Shown here: positions 42,498 through 49,722 of the stretch, one piece after another
How the letters are laid out: every line of letters begins with the position of its first letter
How positions within the stretch are numbered: position 1 is the first letter of the stretch
Assembly (NCBI RefSeq): GCF_003001905.1
Contig: NZ_PVNE01000016.1
Location: forward strand, 1-64,000
Length of the DNA stretch: 64,000 bases
Direction: 5' to 3'
From: Planifilum fimeticola
Lineage (GTDB): Bacteria; Bacillota; Bacilli; Thermoactinomycetales; DSM-44946
The notes under the pieces: model-generated
Databases searched by the model: none
What the model was told of the DNA's origin: nothing
The model's input: only the letters and a program-made list of their open reading frames with translations
Position numbers and translations under genes: made by a program

Positions 42498-43220
42498 TCA
42501 TCTTTCCGCTTCCTCCGCGTCCCGTTTCGTTTTGTGAACCGTACCGAAGGGATGCTCCGGCGGCGCGTAAATGGAGTAAAGCTTCAGCGGCACATCCCCC
42601 GTATTGATGACATTGTGCCAGATGCCGGCGGGGACCATGATGGCATCATCATCGTGCACTTCCGCTTCAAAATCCAGCCTGTCCCTGCGCCTTCCCATGA
42701 GAACCCGTCCCCGTCCCTGTTCAATGCGCAGGAATTGATCCGTGTCGGGGTGCCTTTCCAGGCCGATGTCCTCCCCGACATCGATGCTCATCACGGTCAC
42801 CTGCAGATGCTCTCCGGTCCACAGGGCGGTGCGAAAGGTGCGGTTATGCCTGGCCGCCCGATGAATGTCCACCACAAAAGGTTTTCCGCCGTGGTCCTTT
42901 AATCGGGTCCTCCCCTTCCGGGCGCAGTGCCGGCAGATGAAGGCGGCGTACAGACAGACCTGGGCGCAGTGCCGGGAGAAAGGGTCCCAGTGTTTCGTGC
43001 ATTCCCGGGCGCATTTCCTGAAGATGCGGGCGCAGCGAAGGGCCGTCTCTTCGGAAATGCGGCCGGATCGAGACAGGGTCCGGGCGACCGAGGCGCAGGA
43101 TTCGGCACATTCCCGGAGCAAGTGAAGCTGTTTTTTGCGAAGGGCGGCGTCGGGCGCAGCGACCATCATGGCGGCCGCCTGTTCGCAGATCTCCTGGCAG
43201 TGGCGTAAAGCGGCGATCAT
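42498..43220 (-). CDS. Cys-rich four-helix (Csp/DUF326) domain fused to a cupin
   Basis: A 240-residue fusion. Residues 1-100 are a DUF326/Csp-type four-helix bundle with eleven cysteines, many as CxxxC (Cys8/12, 38/42, 70/74, 85/89), which in copper storage proteins hold Cu(I) inside the bundle. Residues 115-240 are a cupin with TVMSIDVGEDIGLERHPDTD and MVPAGIWHNVINTGDVPLKL, carrying histidine ligands of the two cupin motifs. ATG 43220 has GGGGGGA seven bases upstream; ATG 43226 and GTG 43250 are alternatives. It might couple metal storage to a redox or sensing step; that is inference. No copper-export genes are adjacent. Confidence 0.82.
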   Translation of the reverse strand: MIAALRHCQEICEQAAAMMVAAPDAALRKKQLHLLRECAESCASVARTLSRSGRISEETALRCARIFRKCARECTKHWDPFSRHCAQVCLYAAFICRHCARKGRTRLKDHGGKPFVVDIHRAARHNRTFRTALWTGEHLQVTVMSIDVGEDIGLERHPDTDQFLRIEQGRGRVLMGRRRDRLDFEAEVHDDDAIMVPAGIWHNVINTGDVPLKLYSIYAPPEHPFGTVHKTKRDAEEAER

Positions 43221-43390
43221 GTTCATTCCCCCCGGGGCAAGTGGTATCACTCCTATTCGTATGCCCGGAGCCCCGTCCGGGAGACTTTCCCCGAGGACTT
43301 TCCTTTTGCACCCGCCAAAAGGATGATAAAATGAAAAAGATGAAGCGGGAGGTCCATCTTTCCTGACGGCTTCGATCGGTGGTGTGCTTC

Positions 43391-44284
43391 ATGGAAACCC
43401 TACAGATAGAACCGCGGCCGCCCTTTTCCTTCGAACGGACGATCCGGCGGCTGTTTCACCTGCAAAAGTCGGGTTATTTTGTGCGGAAGGGAAACCTTTA
43501 CCGAACCCTTCGCGCGAAGGGGCGCCCCTTTGTGGTGGAGATCGGCTGGAGGGAGCCGTCCCTGCTGTTTCGCATCCACCAGGCGGTGACACCGGAGGAG
43601 CGGCGGGAGCTGGAGGAGCAACTCCGCCGCATGTTTTCCGCCGATGTGGATTTGACTCCTTTCTACCGCCGGGCGGATCAGGATGAGCTGCTCGCCCCGG
43701 TGGTCCGGGAGCGGGAAGGGCTCCGTCCGGTGCTGGATCCGACCCTGTACGAGTGCCTGATCAAGACGATCATCAGCCAGCAGCTCAACCTCTCCTTCGC
43801 CGGCACCCTGATCGACCGCCTCATGCGGCTGGCCGGGGAACGGGTGGAATTTGAGGGGGAGTCCGTTTGCGCCTTTCCGACGCCGGATCGGGTTGCCGCC
43901 CTTTCCTATGAGGACTTGACCCGGCTTCAGTTCAACCGGCGGAAAGCGGAGTACGTCATCGACATCTCCCGAATGGTTGCGGAAGGCAGGCTGGATTTGG
44001 AAGGACTTCGCCGACGAAGCGACGAAGAGGTGATGGAAATCCTGCTCCCCCTGAGGGGAATCGGCCGGTGGACGGTGGAATGCCTGCTCCTGTTCGGAAT
44101 GGGACGCCCGGATTTGCTGCCCGCCGCCGATATCGGCCTGCGCAGGGCGGTGCAAAAGGTTTACGGTCTGGCGGAGCGGCCGGGGGAAAAGGAGGTCCGA
44201 AGGATCGGAGAGGCCTGGGCACCCTGGCGCAGTTACGCCACCTTTTATCTGTGGGATGCGATAACGGGAGGCAAGGAGGGTTAA
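43391..44284 (+). CDS. DNA-3-methyladenine glycosylase II (AlkA family)
   Basis: A 297-residue base-excision glycosylase. The N-terminal domain resembles AlkA_N; the HhH-GPD part has TLYECLIKTIISQQLNLSFAG near 118, and the helix-hairpin-helix LLPLRGIGRWTVECLLLFGMGR with catalytic Asp in LLPAADIGLRRAV near 237. It excises alkylated bases such as 3-methyladenine. ATG 43391 follows GGTGGTG; ATG 43379 is in frame. It ends one base before a 49-codon ORF with an excellent SD inside its tail. Confidence 0.9.
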   Translation: METLQIEPRPPFSFERTIRRLFHLQKSGYFVRKGNLYRTLRAKGRPFVVEIGWREPSLLFRIHQAVTPEERRELEEQLRRMFSADVDLTPFYRRADQDELLAPVVREREGLRPVLDPTLYECLIKTIISQQLNLSFAGTLIDRLMRLAGERVEFEGESVCAFPTPDRVAALSYEDLTRLQFNRRKAEYVIDISRMVAEGRLDLEGLRRRSDEEVMEILLPLRGIGRWTVECLLLFGMGRPDLLPAADIGLRRAVQKVYGLAERPGEKEVRRIGEAWAPWRSYATFYLWDAITGGKEG

Positions 44285-44285
44285 A

Positions 44286-44435
44286 ATGGCGCGAAGGCAG
44301 CGGAGAAAAGAGAAGAAGCCTGCCGTGGACCCGATGGTCGCCTGGAGAAGGGACATCCGGGGTATCGGAGTGTGGACGGTCATATCGGTGGCTGCCGCCG
44401 GAGGAGTCGCCTGGATCGTCAATCTGTTGGGTTGA
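44286..44435 (+). CDS. Small 49-residue single-pass membrane protein
   Basis: ATG 44286 with AAGGAGG seven bases upstream (inside the end of the AlkA gene) encodes 49 residues. The N terminus is highly basic (MARRQRRKEKKP), then a membrane span near the C terminus (VWTVISVAAAGGVAWIVNLL). The terminator follows directly. Position, SD and hydrophobic pattern make a real coupled gene likely. No family known to me. Confidence 0.6.
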   Translation: MARRQRRKEKKPAVDPMVAWRRDIRGIGVWTVISVAAAGGVAWIVNLLG

Positions 44436-44442
44436 TCGAACG

Positions 44443-44481
44443 AAAAACGCCGGGCTGACGTGCGTCAACCCGGCGTTTTTT
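44443..44481. terminator. Intrinsic terminator between alkA unit and mscS
   Basis: AAAAACGCCGGG-TGACG and CGTCA-CCCGGCGTTTTTT form a long stem with one mismatch and a 2-nt loop. It can act in both directions, but its right arm reaches into the end of the convergent MscS gene (44465). Confidence 0.85.
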
Positions 44482-45400
44482 CGTTTCCTTCGGAGTTCCC
44501 GTTGTTTGGAGGCTGGAGGACGCGGCGCGGATAGGCGATTTCGATCGCGTGTTTTTGAAAAGCGATGACGACCGCCCGGCGCAATTCCCGCTCGATCAGC
44601 CAGTATTGGTCCGGATGGCTTAAGGCCATCAGCGTGTACTGGACGCCCGATTCTCCGAGATCCGTTACGCCGTAGATAGAGGGTTTCTCCACGAGGTGAG
44701 GGGCGTACCGTCTGCCGATTTCCTCACACACTTCGCTTAAAATCCGTTCCACCAGTTCCGGATCCGATTCGTAGGGGACCGTGACGGAAACCAGGGGGCG
44801 CATCTGAACCCGGTTGTAATTGGCCACATGGTGGATTTCGCCGTTGGACAGATAATGGAGGCGTTGGTTCCACTCGCGGATCTTGGTGACGCGGATTCCG
44901 ATCTCCTCCACTGTCCCCGAAATCTTGCCGTTTATCTGAACGTAATCGCCTACTTCCATCTGATCTTCAAAAATGATGAAGAAGCCGGAAATCAGATCGC
45001 GAACCAGGTTCTGGGCACCGAACCCGATGGCCAGCCCCAGGATCCCCGCGCTGGCGAGGACGGGCGTCGGATCGATTCCGATGTTGAACAGCAGCGTGAG
45101 GGCGGCGACGAAGTAGATGGCGTAACGGGCGAAGGATTTGATCAGTTTGCTCAGTGTCAGCGCCTTTTTCCGGTCGATTCGCTTGAGCTGGAAGATCCGG
45201 TCGATCAGTTTGCCGGTGAACCGCAGTGCCACATAGGTGAGGAAGAGGATCAGGATGATCCGGGCGATGGGCAGGAGCAGGGCGTCCACCGGATTATTGA
45301 TGATGGACCACATCTTTTTTTCGGCCCCTTCTACCCAGCTGAAACCGGAGAGGTTGGCGGTGTTCGAGGATTCGTTGATGGCGGGCATCTTGGGGTTCAT
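44465..45400 (-). CDS. Mechanosensitive channel of the MscS family
   Basis: A 311-residue MscS-type channel with three membrane segments: around 36-60, 85-107 and the pore helix PVLASAGILGLAIGFGAQNL (near 115) rich in Gly/Ala. The cytoplasmic beta domain follows (FEDQMEVGDYVQINGKISG, VEEIGIRVTKIREWN). It is closest to the YkuT/YnaI-like short MscS proteins. It releases solutes under hypo-osmotic shock, the counterpart of compatible-solute synthesis elsewhere in the window. The ATG lies 43 bases from an extended -10 promoter. Confidence 0.92.
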   Translation of the reverse strand: MNPKMPAINESSNTANLSGFSWVEGAEKKMWSIINNPVDALLLPIARIILILFLTYVALRFTGKLIDRIFQLKRIDRKKALTLSKLIKSFARYAIYFVAALTLLFNIGIDPTPVLASAGILGLAIGFGAQNLVRDLISGFFIIFEDQMEVGDYVQINGKISGTVEEIGIRVTKIREWNQRLHYLSNGEIHHVANYNRVQMRPLVSVTVPYESDPELVERILSEVCEEIGRRYAPHLVEKPSIYGVTDLGESGVQYTLMALSHPDQYWLIERELRRAVVIAFQKHAIEIAYPRRVLQPPNNGNSEGNEKTPG

Positions 45401-45441
45401 AAGTTCACCTCGGTTGCGGCGTAGTGAGTACGACAGGGATC

Positions 45442-45450
45442 ATTATAGCA
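45442..45450 (-). promoter_or_regulatory. Extended -10 promoter of the MscS gene
   Basis: On the minus strand TGCTATAAT (45450-45442). A GC hairpin (AGCCCCGCC with GGCGGGGCT, 45452-45472) lies directly upstream and may be the terminator of the preceding minus-strand gene. Confidence 0.55.
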
Positions 45451-45490
45451 CAGCCCCGCCCGAGGCGGGGCTTGAATGAAGTCTCCTGTT

Positions 45491-46477
45491 TCAAGGGGTT
45501 TCGATCGTGCATGAATTGATCTTCTTCTCCAGACGCTGTTCCGAGGACCAGCCGATGTAGGAGCGGATCACGTCCAGGTTGTGGTCCAGATAGGCGACGG
45601 CGACGAAGGGAAAGCGTTTTTTGTGGTAATAGCGGACGTCCGCCCAGCGCACCTTGTATCCGTCCCCGAAGGGTTGCACCTGCACGTGCCCGTAATCGCT
45701 GAAGTAGAGAAAGGAGGCGATGTCCGGATCCTTCAGGGATGCCAGGGCGGCGGGATGTTCCCGATCGGTGTCCGGGATTTCGTCCGTCCACCGAATTTTT
45801 CGCCGGTGAATCTCTCCGAAGCGAACCCGGCCGTCTTCTTCAACCACCAGTTTCCACAGGGAGGGACGGATCGTGGGGATGACGCTGATGCGTTTGGCCT
45901 GTTCCGCCTGCATTGCAACCTTTCGCACGAGGGAGCGGTGAATTCGCCACCGCCATGCCGTGTAGAGGATGATGAGCGAATAAATGGCGGCAAACAAAGC
46001 GCCCGGATGGATCGGCGTCAACCACCAAAGAAGAAATCCCGCAAGGTGGACGGTCAAGATGAAGGGATCGATGATGTTGAGCACATCCCATGCGATCCAC
46101 CGGCGGGACAGAGGACGAAGGGCCTGGGTTCCGTACGAATTGAAGCAGTCGATCAGAACGTGCACGGCGACGGCGAGAAGCGTCCACATCCAGAGGGAGA
46201 GGAGCGATGCTCTCTCATGGGTGAGGAAAAGGATGAAGGTGATCAGGGATGCCCAGACAAAGATCATCGGGAAGGAGTGGCTGAGCCCCCGGTGCTGCCG
46301 GATGTAAGCCGCACCGCCTTTGAAGCGGAACAATCCGTCGAAATCCGGAGCCTGGGAGCCGAGAACGGTTCCCAAAAGCACGGCCTGCGCCGTGACCGGA
46401 TGGGAAGTCACCGAGGGATCCAGGTGTGCCAGTCCGAAGAGTCCGATGCCCATCGCGAAGTGAGTCCCAGTATCCAT
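45491..46477 (-). CDS. YfhP-like membrane-bound metal-dependent hydrolase (YdjM family)
   Basis: A 328-residue protein. The N-terminal half is a DUF457/YdjM-type membrane domain: MDTGTHFAMGIGLFGLAHLD, LGSQAPDFDGLFRFKGG and RQHRGLSHSFPM supply the conserved His/Asp that bind metal, then VHVLIDCFNSYGTQ. The C-terminal half is soluble with a YfhP-like DYGHVQVQPFGDGYKVRWAD. It starts at ATG 46477 after GGAGGT; an in-frame codon at 46492 is less good. In Bacillus yfhP is next to mutY, as here (two genes away). The reaction is unknown. Confidence 0.88.
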   Translation of the reverse strand: MDTGTHFAMGIGLFGLAHLDPSVTSHPVTAQAVLLGTVLGSQAPDFDGLFRFKGGAAYIRQHRGLSHSFPMIFVWASLITFILFLTHERASLLSLWMWTLLAVAVHVLIDCFNSYGTQALRPLSRRWIAWDVLNIIDPFILTVHLAGFLLWWLTPIHPGALFAAIYSLIILYTAWRWRIHRSLVRKVAMQAEQAKRISVIPTIRPSLWKLVVEEDGRVRFGEIHRRKIRWTDEIPDTDREHPAALASLKDPDIASFLYFSDYGHVQVQPFGDGYKVRWADVRYYHKKRFPFVAVAYLDHNLDVIRSYIGWSSEQRLEKKINSCTIETP

Positions 46478-46581
46478 GACAACCTCCTGCAAGCTGCTTG
46501 CCGGTTATAAGCCTATTATAAGCGATAAACGCTCCCGGTGAACTTTATTCGTCCATTCCATTCGGACCGTATAACAGGCAT

Positions 46582-46604
46582 TGTCCGGTTTGGTAAACTG
46601 GACA
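46582..46604 (+). promoter_or_regulatory. 23-bp inverted repeat before a small gene
   Basis: TGTCCGGTTT (46582-46591) and AAACTGGACA (46595-46604) form 10-bp arms with one mismatch around a 3-base centre. A TATAAC at 46570-46575 would place the transcription start inside it, so it could be an operator or a 5' hairpin. Confidence 0.45.
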
Positions 46605-46625
46605 TCGGAAAGGAGCGGGTTCAGG

Positions 46626-46952
46626 ATGGAAGACCACGGTACCGAAACATTCACGATTTTTGTCGAATACCGGATCGATCCGTCCCGACGGGAAATCTTT
46701 TTGCGTCACGCGGAAGAAATCAGGGAAGAGACGGCGCGAATCGCCCCGGTGGAGGGGCATGAAATCCTGGAGGGGTGCGATCAGCCGGGACTGTTTGTGG
46801 AAGTGATCCGCGTGGGGGAAAAAGATGCTGCCGAGCGGCTTCTTCATCGCCGCAGAGAACCGGAAGGGGGGATTTTTTTAAGGTTGAAGGACTGGGTCTC
46901 CGGAAGGGGGATTCAGGCCTGGGCTTTTAGCAGGATAACGGGACGCGGTTGA
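46626..46952 (+). CDS. Hypothetical protein, possible dimeric alpha/beta-barrel (ABM-like)
   Basis: A 108-residue protein. The pattern FTIFVEYRIDPSRREIFLRHAEEI then GHEILEGCDQPGLFVEVIRV suggests a ferredoxin-like dimeric barrel (antibiotic-biosynthesis-monooxygenase or NIPSNAP-like), but the match is weak. It starts at ATG 46626 after GGAAAGGAG. It sits between the divergent yfhP-like gene and mutY, 73 bases before the latter. Confidence 0.6.
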   Translation: MEDHGTETFTIFVEYRIDPSRREIFLRHAEEIREETARIAPVEGHEILEGCDQPGLFVEVIRVGEKDAAERLLHRRREPEGGIFLRLKDWVSGRGIQAWAFSRITGRG

Positions 46953-47025
46953 AGAAAAAGGATAAAATCGGTCAGCGATTGTCGAAGCGCATCATGTTTT
47001 CAGGGGGTAAGGGAGTTGAGAGGCT

Positions 47026-48150
47026 GTGGAAAAATCCGACGAAAAACAACTGGATCCCGAAGGGGTGGAGCAGGTCCGCACCAAACTCCTGTCCTGGTAT
47101 GACAAAAACAGGAGAGATTTGCCTTGGCGAAGGGAAAGGGATCCGTATAAAATATGGGTATCCGAAGTGATGTTGCAACAAACACGGGTTGATACGGTGA
47201 TTCCATATTACGAACGTTTCATGCAACGGTTTCCTACGCTGAAGGATCTTGCCTCCGCACCCGAAGAGGAGGTGATCAAGGCGTGGGAAGGGCTGGGATA
47301 TTATTCCCGCGTCCGCAACCTGCACGCGGCGGTACGGGAGGTGGCGGAATCCTACGGAGGCAAGGTACCCGATGACCGGGAGGCGATGAGCAGGCTGAAG
47401 GGAGTGGGTCCCTACACCGTCGGCGCCGTGCTGAGCATCGCTTACAATCAGCGCGTTCCCGCGGTGGACGGAAACGTGATGAGGGTCTTCTCCCGGATCT
47501 ATGCCATCGAAGAGGATATCACCAAGGCCGCTACCCGGCGCCGGATGGAGGCGCTGGCGATGGATCTGATTCCGGAGGATCGCCCCGGCGATTTCAATCA
47601 GGCGCTGATGGAACTGGGAGCTTTGATCTGCAGCCCTTCTTCCCCGGCATGCGACCGTTGCCCGCTGGTGCGGGAATGCCGGGCCTACGAACAGGGGAGG
47701 GTGAAGGACTTTCCCGTCAAGCGCAAGGGGAAGGCTCCGCTGCCGGTCTCCGTCGTATTCGGCTGGGTTGTCGACGGCGAGGGGCGGATGTTGCTCGAGC
47801 GCCGGCCCGACAAGGGTCTCTTGGCCGGAATGTGGGGACTGCCGACGGTGGAAAGGAGGAAAGACGACTCTCCCCAAAGGATACTGGAGCGGTATTTTGC
47901 GGAGAAGGGCTTTCCGATTGAACCGGGACCGGTTTTGGGGCATGTGGAACATGTCTTCAGCCACCGCCGTTGGCAGGCGGTGGTGGTGAGCGGCAGGGCA
48001 TCCGACGCGACTCGATCCCTTCCGCCGGGATGGAGGTGGGTAGCCGAGGAAGAGCTGGATTTCCTCGCCTTGCCCAAAGTGTATGAAAAGGCGCTGTCCG
48101 CTGTTAAGGATCCGGTTCAGTTGGAACTGGGCTTGGAAGTGGAAAATTGA
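47026..48150 (+). CDS. mutY: A/G-specific adenine glycosylase
   Basis: A 374-residue DNA-repair enzyme that removes adenine opposite 8-oxoguanine. The HhH-GPD part shows EVMLQQTRVDTVIPYYERF near 47, LKGVGPYTVGAVLSIAYNQ near 125 and catalytic Asp in VPAVDGNVMRV. The [4Fe-4S] motif has four Cys (CSPSSPACDRCPLVREC) near 205. The C-terminal NUDIX-like domain recognises the oxidised base (GWVVDGEGRMLLERRPDKG). GTG start at 47026, with ATG-lacking upstream sequence. Its stop is directly followed by the VanW gene start. Confidence 0.95.
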   Translation: MEKSDEKQLDPEGVEQVRTKLLSWYDKNRRDLPWRRERDPYKIWVSEVMLQQTRVDTVIPYYERFMQRFPTLKDLASAPEEEVIKAWEGLGYYSRVRNLHAAVREVAESYGGKVPDDREAMSRLKGVGPYTVGAVLSIAYNQRVPAVDGNVMRVFSRIYAIEEDITKAATRRRMEALAMDLIPEDRPGDFNQALMELGALICSPSSPACDRCPLVRECRAYEQGRVKDFPVKRKGKAPLPVSVVFGWVVDGEGRMLLERRPDKGLLAGMWGLPTVERRKDDSPQRILERYFAEKGFPIEPGPVLGHVEHVFSHRRWQAVVVSGRASDATRSLPPGWRWVAEEELDFLALPKVYEKALSAVKDPVQLELGLEVEN

Positions 48151-49659
48151 ATGAGCGGTGAAAGGGAGGAAAGTTCTCCCTCCACCCGCTTTTTAGAAAC
48201 CAAAGGGAGAGAGGAAACTGTGGACGAGCGTGAACGAATGGAGAAATCCGGTGACGGGGTTTCATCGGATGATGGGGGAAAGCGTGCCGATTCGGGTTCG
48301 GCCGCGGGGGAAGCGGGGGAGATGAGGCTCGAGAGGATCAGCTATTCCCGCAAGGATCGGTTGGGGGAACAAAACCCCTCATCGGTCTTTGACCGAACGG
48401 GACAAGGCCTGATCCGACTGCTGGGGCGGATTCCGCTCATCAACCGCCTGCCCCTGGACAGGATGAATCCCCGCGCCGTTTCCGTCGTGACGTTGGCGTT
48501 GGTCATCGTGTTGGCCGGGTCCCTCACCGCCTTCGCCTTTATGGGCGAGCCCGAGACCACGGCGGCCGTTCAGCCGACGCCGCAGGAGACGGAGAGTTCG
48601 CCCGAAGAGCCGCCGGAACCGGCGATGCTCATCCTTCAACATGAAGAGAAGAAATGGGAGATGGACCTCCGGTCGATCGGATATGACGGAGAAGACATTG
48701 CCACTGTCGACCAAACGAAGCTGATGAAATGGCTGAAGGAAATCAAGGAAGAAGTGGATGAACCGGCGAAGGACGCCCGCATGGAGCGATGGGGGGCACC
48801 CATCCAGCCGTCCAAAGAGGGAAAGAGGATGGATCTGGAGGAAATCGAAGAGAGCTGGCTGCCTCATCTGTCCGATTATATCAACGAACCCCAGGAAATT
48901 CCCTTCATCGCGGAAAAACCCCGGGTGACGGAGAAGGACCTTCGCGCGGTCAACCAAAGGCGCATCGGCCGCTACACCACCTATTTTGATGCGAGCAACG
49001 TGAACAGGACGACCAATATTCGCCTGTCCGCCGATGCGATCAACAACCTGGTGCTGAATCCGGGCGAGTCCTTTTCCTTCAACCGAGTGGTCGGGCAGCG
49101 CACGCCTGAGCGGGGCTACAAGCCGGCCGCGGTGATCGTCCGGGGCGAATACAGCGAGGGGATCGGGGGCGGAATCTGCCAAACCTCCTCCACCCTCTAC
49201 AACAGTGTGGATGCGGCGGGGCTGCGGGTGACGGTTCGGTATTCCCACAGCAAGGAAGTGACCTATGTCCCCGCCGGTCGGGATGCCACGGTGTCCTGGG
49301 GCGGACCGGACTTCCGGTTCGTGAACAGCCTGGAGAAACCCGTCATGATCAAAACCTATGTGGGTGAAGGCTTTATCACGGTTTCCATCTACACCACCCC
49401 GGATGCCAAGGTGGTTCAGCGTTCTGTGCCGCCGGCCCCGAAAATGAAGGCGAAACAAGTTCAAGTGGATCCCGATAAGCCGTCGAATGAAACCCCCGCA
49501 AACGGCTCCGATCAGGCAGGAGACACCGGGAATTCCACCGGTTCCGGCGGTGACGCCTCCGGTAATACCGGCGGAAATCAAGCGGGGGGCGATCAATCCG
49601 GAAATCAAGATGGGGGTCAGGGAGCCTCAGGCGGTGACTCCGGAACGGGTTCACCCTGA
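48151..49659 (+). CDS. VanW family protein with membrane anchor
   Basis: A 502-residue protein. A charged cytoplasmic N terminus of about 105 residues precedes one membrane span (VSVVTLALVIVLAGSLTAFAF, 112-132, split by its polar end). An external domain follows, with a PG-binding-like part, then VanW (residues 275-415): TTYFDASNVNRTTNIRLSA, NPGESFSFNRVVGQRT, GIGGGICQTSSTLYN. The last 70 residues are Gly/Ser/Asn/Asp-rich and likely disordered. VanW proteins are linked to cell-wall work, but the activity is unknown. It follows mutY without a gap. An alternative GTG start at 48220 has a better SD (GGGAGAGAGG). Confidence 0.87.
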   Translation: MSGEREESSPSTRFLETKGREETVDERERMEKSGDGVSSDDGGKRADSGSAAGEAGEMRLERISYSRKDRLGEQNPSSVFDRTGQGLIRLLGRIPLINRLPLDRMNPRAVSVVTLALVIVLAGSLTAFAFMGEPETTAAVQPTPQETESSPEEPPEPAMLILQHEEKKWEMDLRSIGYDGEDIATVDQTKLMKWLKEIKEEVDEPAKDARMERWGAPIQPSKEGKRMDLEEIEESWLPHLSDYINEPQEIPFIAEKPRVTEKDLRAVNQRRIGRYTTYFDASNVNRTTNIRLSADAINNLVLNPGESFSFNRVVGQRTPERGYKPAAVIVRGEYSEGIGGGICQTSSTLYNSVDAAGLRVTVRYSHSKEVTYVPAGRDATVSWGGPDFRFVNSLEKPVMIKTYVGEGFITVSIYTTPDAKVVQRSVPPAPKMKAKQVQVDPDKPSNETPANGSDQAGDTGNSTGSGGDASGNTGGNQAGGDQSGNQDGGQGASGGDSGTGSP

Positions 49660-49672
49660 AGCGCGATGGGCA

Positions 49673-49707
49673 AAAAACCGGCGCCTTCGGAAGAGGCGCC
49701 GGTTTTT
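49673..49707. terminator. Bidirectional intrinsic terminator
   Basis: AAAAACCGGCGCC (49673-49685) pairs with GGCGCCGGTTTTT (49695-49707), a 13-bp stem. It serves the VanW gene (plus) and the convergent oxidoreductase (minus). Confidence 0.92.
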
Positions 49708-49722
49708 CATTGTGCCGAAGCT

